Assembly (NCBI RefSeq): GCF_014207985.1
Contig: NZ_JACHMI010000001.1
Span: 10,399,001 to 10,463,000 of the forward strand
DNA length: 64,000 bases
From: Nonomuraea rubra
GTDB taxonomy: Bacteria; Actinomycetota; Actinomycetes; Streptosporangiales; Streptosporangiaceae
Direction of reading: 5' to 3'
The translations under genes were made by a program, and so were the position numbers. The notes under the pieces are model-generated. The model saw only the letters and a list, made by a program, of their open reading frames with translations. It ran no database searches and was not told where the DNA came from. Shown piece by piece: positions 61,519-64,000 of the stretch. How positions within the stretch are numbered: position 1 is the stretch's first letter; every line of letters begins with the position of its first letter.

Positions 61519-62289
61519 ATGCTCGAGATAGACAACCTTTCCCACGTGTACGGCGGCGGTACTCCCAACGCACACCACGCCATCGAAGGACTCAACCTGA
61601 GCGTCGCAGCCGGCGAGCTGCTCTGCATCGTGGGGCCGTCGGGCTGCGGGAAGTCCACGCTGCTCCGCTCCATCGCCGGCCTGATCCAGCCGACGGGCGG
61701 GCAGGTCAGGGTGGAGGGCAACCTCGTCCGCCAGACGCCGGACAACCTCGCCGTGGTCTTCCAGGACTACAGCCGCTCCCTGTTCCCCTGGATGTCGGTC
61801 GCCGACAACGTGGCCCTGCCGCTGCGCCGCAGGAACATGGACAAGAAGCAGCGCCGCGAGGCCGCCGCCGAGGCGCTGGAGTCCGTGGGCCTGGCCAACG
61901 CGGGCCGCAAGTACCCGTTCCAGCTCTCCGGCGGCATGCAGCAGCGCGTCGCGATCGCGCGGGCGCTGGCGTACCGGCCGACGCTGATGCTCATGGACGA
62001 GCCGTTCGGGTCGGTGGACGCGCAGACCAGGGAGGACCTGGAGGACCTGGTGCTCAAGGTCCGCGGCCACCACCAGATGACGATCGTGCTCATCACCCAC
62101 GACATCGACGAGAGCGTCTACGTCGGTGACCGCGTGGTCGTGCTGTCCAAGGCGCCCGCGCACGTGGTGGGCGACCTGAAGGTGGACCTGCCCGGGCCGC
62201 GCGACCAGATCTCGACGCGCGAGCACCCCGACTTCGTGCACCTGCGCGCCGAGGTGGGGCGGCTCGTCCGCGGCCACGCCACCGTCTGA
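61519..62289 (+). CDS. NitT/TauT-type ABC ATP-binding protein, probably shared by three importers
   Basis: This 256-residue ATPase is of the SsuB/TauB/NrtD type. Walker A is [17 protein letters not shown], the Q-loop [20 protein letters not shown], the signature [15 protein letters not shown], Walker [13 protein letters not shown] and the switch [20 protein letters not shown]. All catalytic residues are present. The ATG at 61519 gives [11 protein letters not shown], the normal first strand; GTG 61483 and ATG 61432 would add up to 29 residues. It is the only ATPase of this class in the window, while three binding-protein/permease sets lie upstream. Confidence 0.92.
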   Translation: MLEIDNLSHVYGGGTPNAHHAIEGLNLSVAAGELLCIVGPSGCGKSTLLRSIAGLIQPTGGQVRVEGNLVRQTPDNLAVVFQDYSRSLFPWMSVADNVALPLRRRNMDKKQRREAAAEALESVGLANAGRKYPFQLSGGMQQRVAIARALAYRPTLMLMDEPFGSVDAQTREDLEDLVLKVRGHHQMTIVLITHDIDESVYVGDRVVVLSKAPAHVVGDLKVDLPGPRDQISTREHPDFVHLRAEVGRLVRGHATV

Positions 62290-62335
62290 CCTCCCCGGGC
62301 CAGGGGCCTCCCTCCAGCATCGGCGGCCCCTGCCC

Positions 62336-62447
62336 GCTCGCGGACCGCCGTGCTCGCGGACCGCCGTGCTCGCGGACCGCCGTGCTCGCGGACCGCCGTG
62401 CTCGCGGACCGCCGTGCTCGCGGACCGCTGTGCTCGCGGACCGCTGT
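62336..62447. repeat. 16-bp tandem repeat, seven copies
   Basis: GCTCGCGGACCGCCGT repeats seven times without interruption from 62336. The last two copies carry one T for C. Each unit holds the short dyad GCGG-A-CCGC. It lies between the ATPase gene and the DUF4429 gene, whose ATG is 47 bases beyond the array. It could be a binding array or neutral slippage. Confidence 0.92.
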
Positions 62448-62493
62448 GCTGAAAGGCACGAGCGAGCGCGTTCCCGGCTCGTACGCTGAAGGC

Positions 62494-63318
62494 ATGGCGG
62501 ATGTCTTAGCGGGCCGAGGCTGCACCTGGGCGTTCGGCGCGGAATCGCTCACCATCACCCCCGAACCCGGCAAGGCGCCCAAACTTCTCGCCGCACTCGG
62601 TGAACGCGTCGTTCCCTACGCGGCCATCGCCGACGTCACGCTCACACCGGGCCGGCACCGCACGGTGGTGCTGCGCGTGCTGCCCAGGCAGGGCGCCGAC
62701 CCCGTCCTGACCGCCGCGGCCGGCCAGCTCAAACCGCCCGCCGACCCCTTCCGGCTGGTGCTGCCCACCGCCAGGGAGACACTGGCCGACTACTACGCGG
62801 ACGAACTGCGCGCGGCCCTTACCGACCGCGGGCCCACCGAACATTTCCTCATCGCCGCTCCGCCGGTGCCGCGCGCCTTCAAGGGCTGGGACGGCGCCGC
62901 CTCCTTCGACGGCACCGACGTCACCTTCACCTGGTTCTGGTCCGGGGCGTCCGCCGCCAAGTACTCGGCGGGCGACCAGCGTTACCCGGTCGCGGACCTG
63001 GAGGGGGTCGAGTGGCACGCGCCCGAGGGGGCCAGCGGCTCGCTGCGGCTGAAGCCGCGCGGCCGGCGCATGTCCCCCGACCCGAACAAGGACCCGGCGT
63101 CGGTCGTCTTCAGCCTCGGCTGGGGCGCCACCCACCAGTCGCTGCCCTTCGCCGCCGCCGTCCTGGCCGCCATCCCGGCTCCCCGGCGGAGCCTGCCCGT
63201 GGCCCGCGGGATCCAGGTGGCCGAACTGATCGCCAAGCTAGGGGAGCTGCGGGACGCCGGGGTGTTGTCAGAGGAGGAGTTCCAGGCCAAGAAGGCTGAG
63301 CTGCTGTCGCGGCTGTGA
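62494..63318 (+). CDS. DUF4429 and SHOCT-domain protein
   Basis: This soluble 274-residue protein has an N-terminal domain (about 1-120) with VVPYAAIADVTLTPGRHRTV and a second similar half (about 130-225) with KGWDGAASFDGTDVTFTW. Together these fit the duplicated PH-like DUF4429 pattern. The C-terminus is a SHOCT motif, VAELIAKLGELRDAGVLSEEEFQAKKAELLSRL in function, with the typical DAGVLSEEEFQAKK core. SHOCT segments occur at protein ends in many bacteria and may mediate oligomerisation. The function is unknown. The ATG at 62494 has GAAGG upstream; the in-frame extension into the 16-bp repeat is rejected. Confidence 0.82.
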   Translation: MADVLAGRGCTWAFGAESLTITPEPGKAPKLLAALGERVVPYAAIADVTLTPGRHRTVVLRVLPRQGADPVLTAAAGQLKPPADPFRLVLPTARETLADYYADELRAALTDRGPTEHFLIAAPPVPRAFKGWDGAASFDGTDVTFTWFWSGASAAKYSAGDQRYPVADLEGVEWHAPEGASGSLRLKPRGRRMSPDPNKDPASVVFSLGWGATHQSLPFAAAVLAAIPAPRRSLPVARGIQVAELIAKLGELRDAGVLSEEEFQAKKAELLSRL

Positions 63319-63451
63319 CGTCCCGCCTCAGGTACGCGGCGCCCGCCGGCCCGTGCCGTACGGGCGGCACGGACAGCGCGGAGGGCCCGAGCGGCCCGAG
63401 CGGCGTGGACGGCGCCGATGAGTTTTCGTGCCGCCGCCGGTCATTACCGTC

Positions 63452-64000
63452 ATGACAACCTTCGCGCTCATTCACGGCGGCGGCGGAAGCGCGTTCGACT
63501 GGCACCTGGTCGAAGCGGCGCTCCGCGATCGCGGGCACGACACGGTGGCGGTGGACCTGCCGACGTCCGACCCCCAGGCAGGGCTCTGGGACTACGCCGA
63601 CGCCGTCGTCCAGGCGGCCGGCACGCCCGGGCCCCTCGTGGTGGTGGCCCACTCGTGGGGCGGCTTCGTCGGCCCTCTCGTCGCCGAGCGTGCCAAGGCC
63701 GCCGCGCTCGTCCTGGTCACCGCCATGATCCCGAGCCCGGCCGAGACCCCGGCGGACTGGTGGGCCCGCACCGGCCACGCCACGTCCGGCATCGACGACG
63801 AGTACGAGCTCTACCTGCACGACGTCCCCCGGGAACTGGGCGAGCGGGTGCTGGCCCACGACCGCGCGCTGGCCGAGAAGATGGACATGGACCGCGCCTA
63901 CTACGAGCCGTGGCCGCTGACCGCCTGGCCGGAGGTCCCGACGAGGTACCTGCTCTGCCGCGACGACCGGTTCTTCACTCCCGAGTTCGTGCGCCGCCAT
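63452..64000 (+). CDS. Alpha/beta hydrolase, truncated by window end
   Basis: From the ATG at 63452 the frame stays open for 183 codons to the right edge. It begins MTTFALIHGGGGSAFDWHLV, where HGGG forms the oxyanion hole, and contains the nucleophile elbow VVAHSWGGFVGPL with Ser. The acid is expected in LLCRDDRFFTPEFV near the edge; the catalytic His lies outside. This pattern matches small esterases such as EstB/methyl-esterase-like proteins. The antisense frame across the same bases is a shadow. Confidence 0.85.
   Translation, partial: MTTFALIHGGGGSAFDWHLVEAALRDRGHDTVAVDLPTSDPQAGLWDYADAVVQAAGTPGPLVVVAHSWGGFVGPLVAERAKAAALVLVTAMIPSPAETPADWWARTGHATSGIDDEYELYLHDVPRELGERVLAHDRALAEKMDMDRAYYEPWPLTAWPEVPTRYLLCRDDRFFTPEFVRRH

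Noticed and set aside
62336..62447. Possible CRISPR array
   Set aside because: Units are contiguous 16-mers with no spacers and no cas genes nearby; it is a plain tandem repeat.

Overview
The window is high-GC DNA from an actinobacterium, most likely a filamentous one of the Streptosporangiales type (Nonomuraea/Streptosporangium-like). This rests on the strong G/C third-position bias, frequent GTG/TTG starts, two conservon (cvn) operons, and the actinobacterial order rpsP-KH-rimM-trmD-rplS-lepB-lepB-rnhB-DUF2469-yraN-yifB-dprA-xerC ... rpsB-tsf-pyrH-frr-cdsA-rlmN. The genus is inference; no rRNA or tRNA gene was seen.

Layout. (1) 1-7890: a carbohydrate ABC importer (binding protein and two permeases, minus strand) diverges from a myo-inositol catabolic operon (iolC, a Cgl0159-type gene, iolB, iolD). 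The space between them holds two TGTCATGACA palindromes and a perfect 30-bp palindrome. (2) 7935-14057: AI-2E-type membrane protein, HAD hydrolase, DivIVA-domain protein, a two-gene ABC transporter, rlmN and a SUFU-domain protein. (3) 14054-38715: the conserved translation/secretion/DNA-processing block from cdsA back to ffh, all minus strand. It is interrupted by an ArsR/MFS pair, an M23 peptidase and a hydrolase/regulator pair. Several intergenic gaps in it are filled with degenerate short tandem repeats. (4) 38773-62289: the most unusual segment. Two complete conservons (sensor kinase CvnA, roadblock CvnB, DUF742 CvnC, small GTPase CvnD) each diverge from an ABC importer set made of a NitT/TauT-like lipoprotein and two permeases. 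A third importer set lies between them. A single ATP-binding gene at 61519-62289 is the only ATPase of this type visible for three paralogous importer sets. Enzyme genes are interleaved: a methyltransferase, a nitrilase-fold protein lacking the catalytic Cys and Lys, a DUF3598-like protein, an aldehyde dehydrogenase and a flavin monooxygenase. (5) 62336-64000: a 16-bp tandem repeat, a DUF4429/SHOCT protein and a truncated alpha/beta hydrolase.

Working model (inference): the inositol operon and its importer are controlled by a GntR/IolR-like repressor acting at the shared promoter region. The 38.8-62.3 kb segment looks like a duplicated signalling-plus-uptake module: GTPase signalling next to import of related small, perhaps aromatic or nitrogenous, compounds, with nearby enzymes modifying them. 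CvnB (one residue different) and CvnD (six residues different) are almost the same in the two conservons while the CvnA sensor halves diverge, which suggests two inputs feeding one output pathway.
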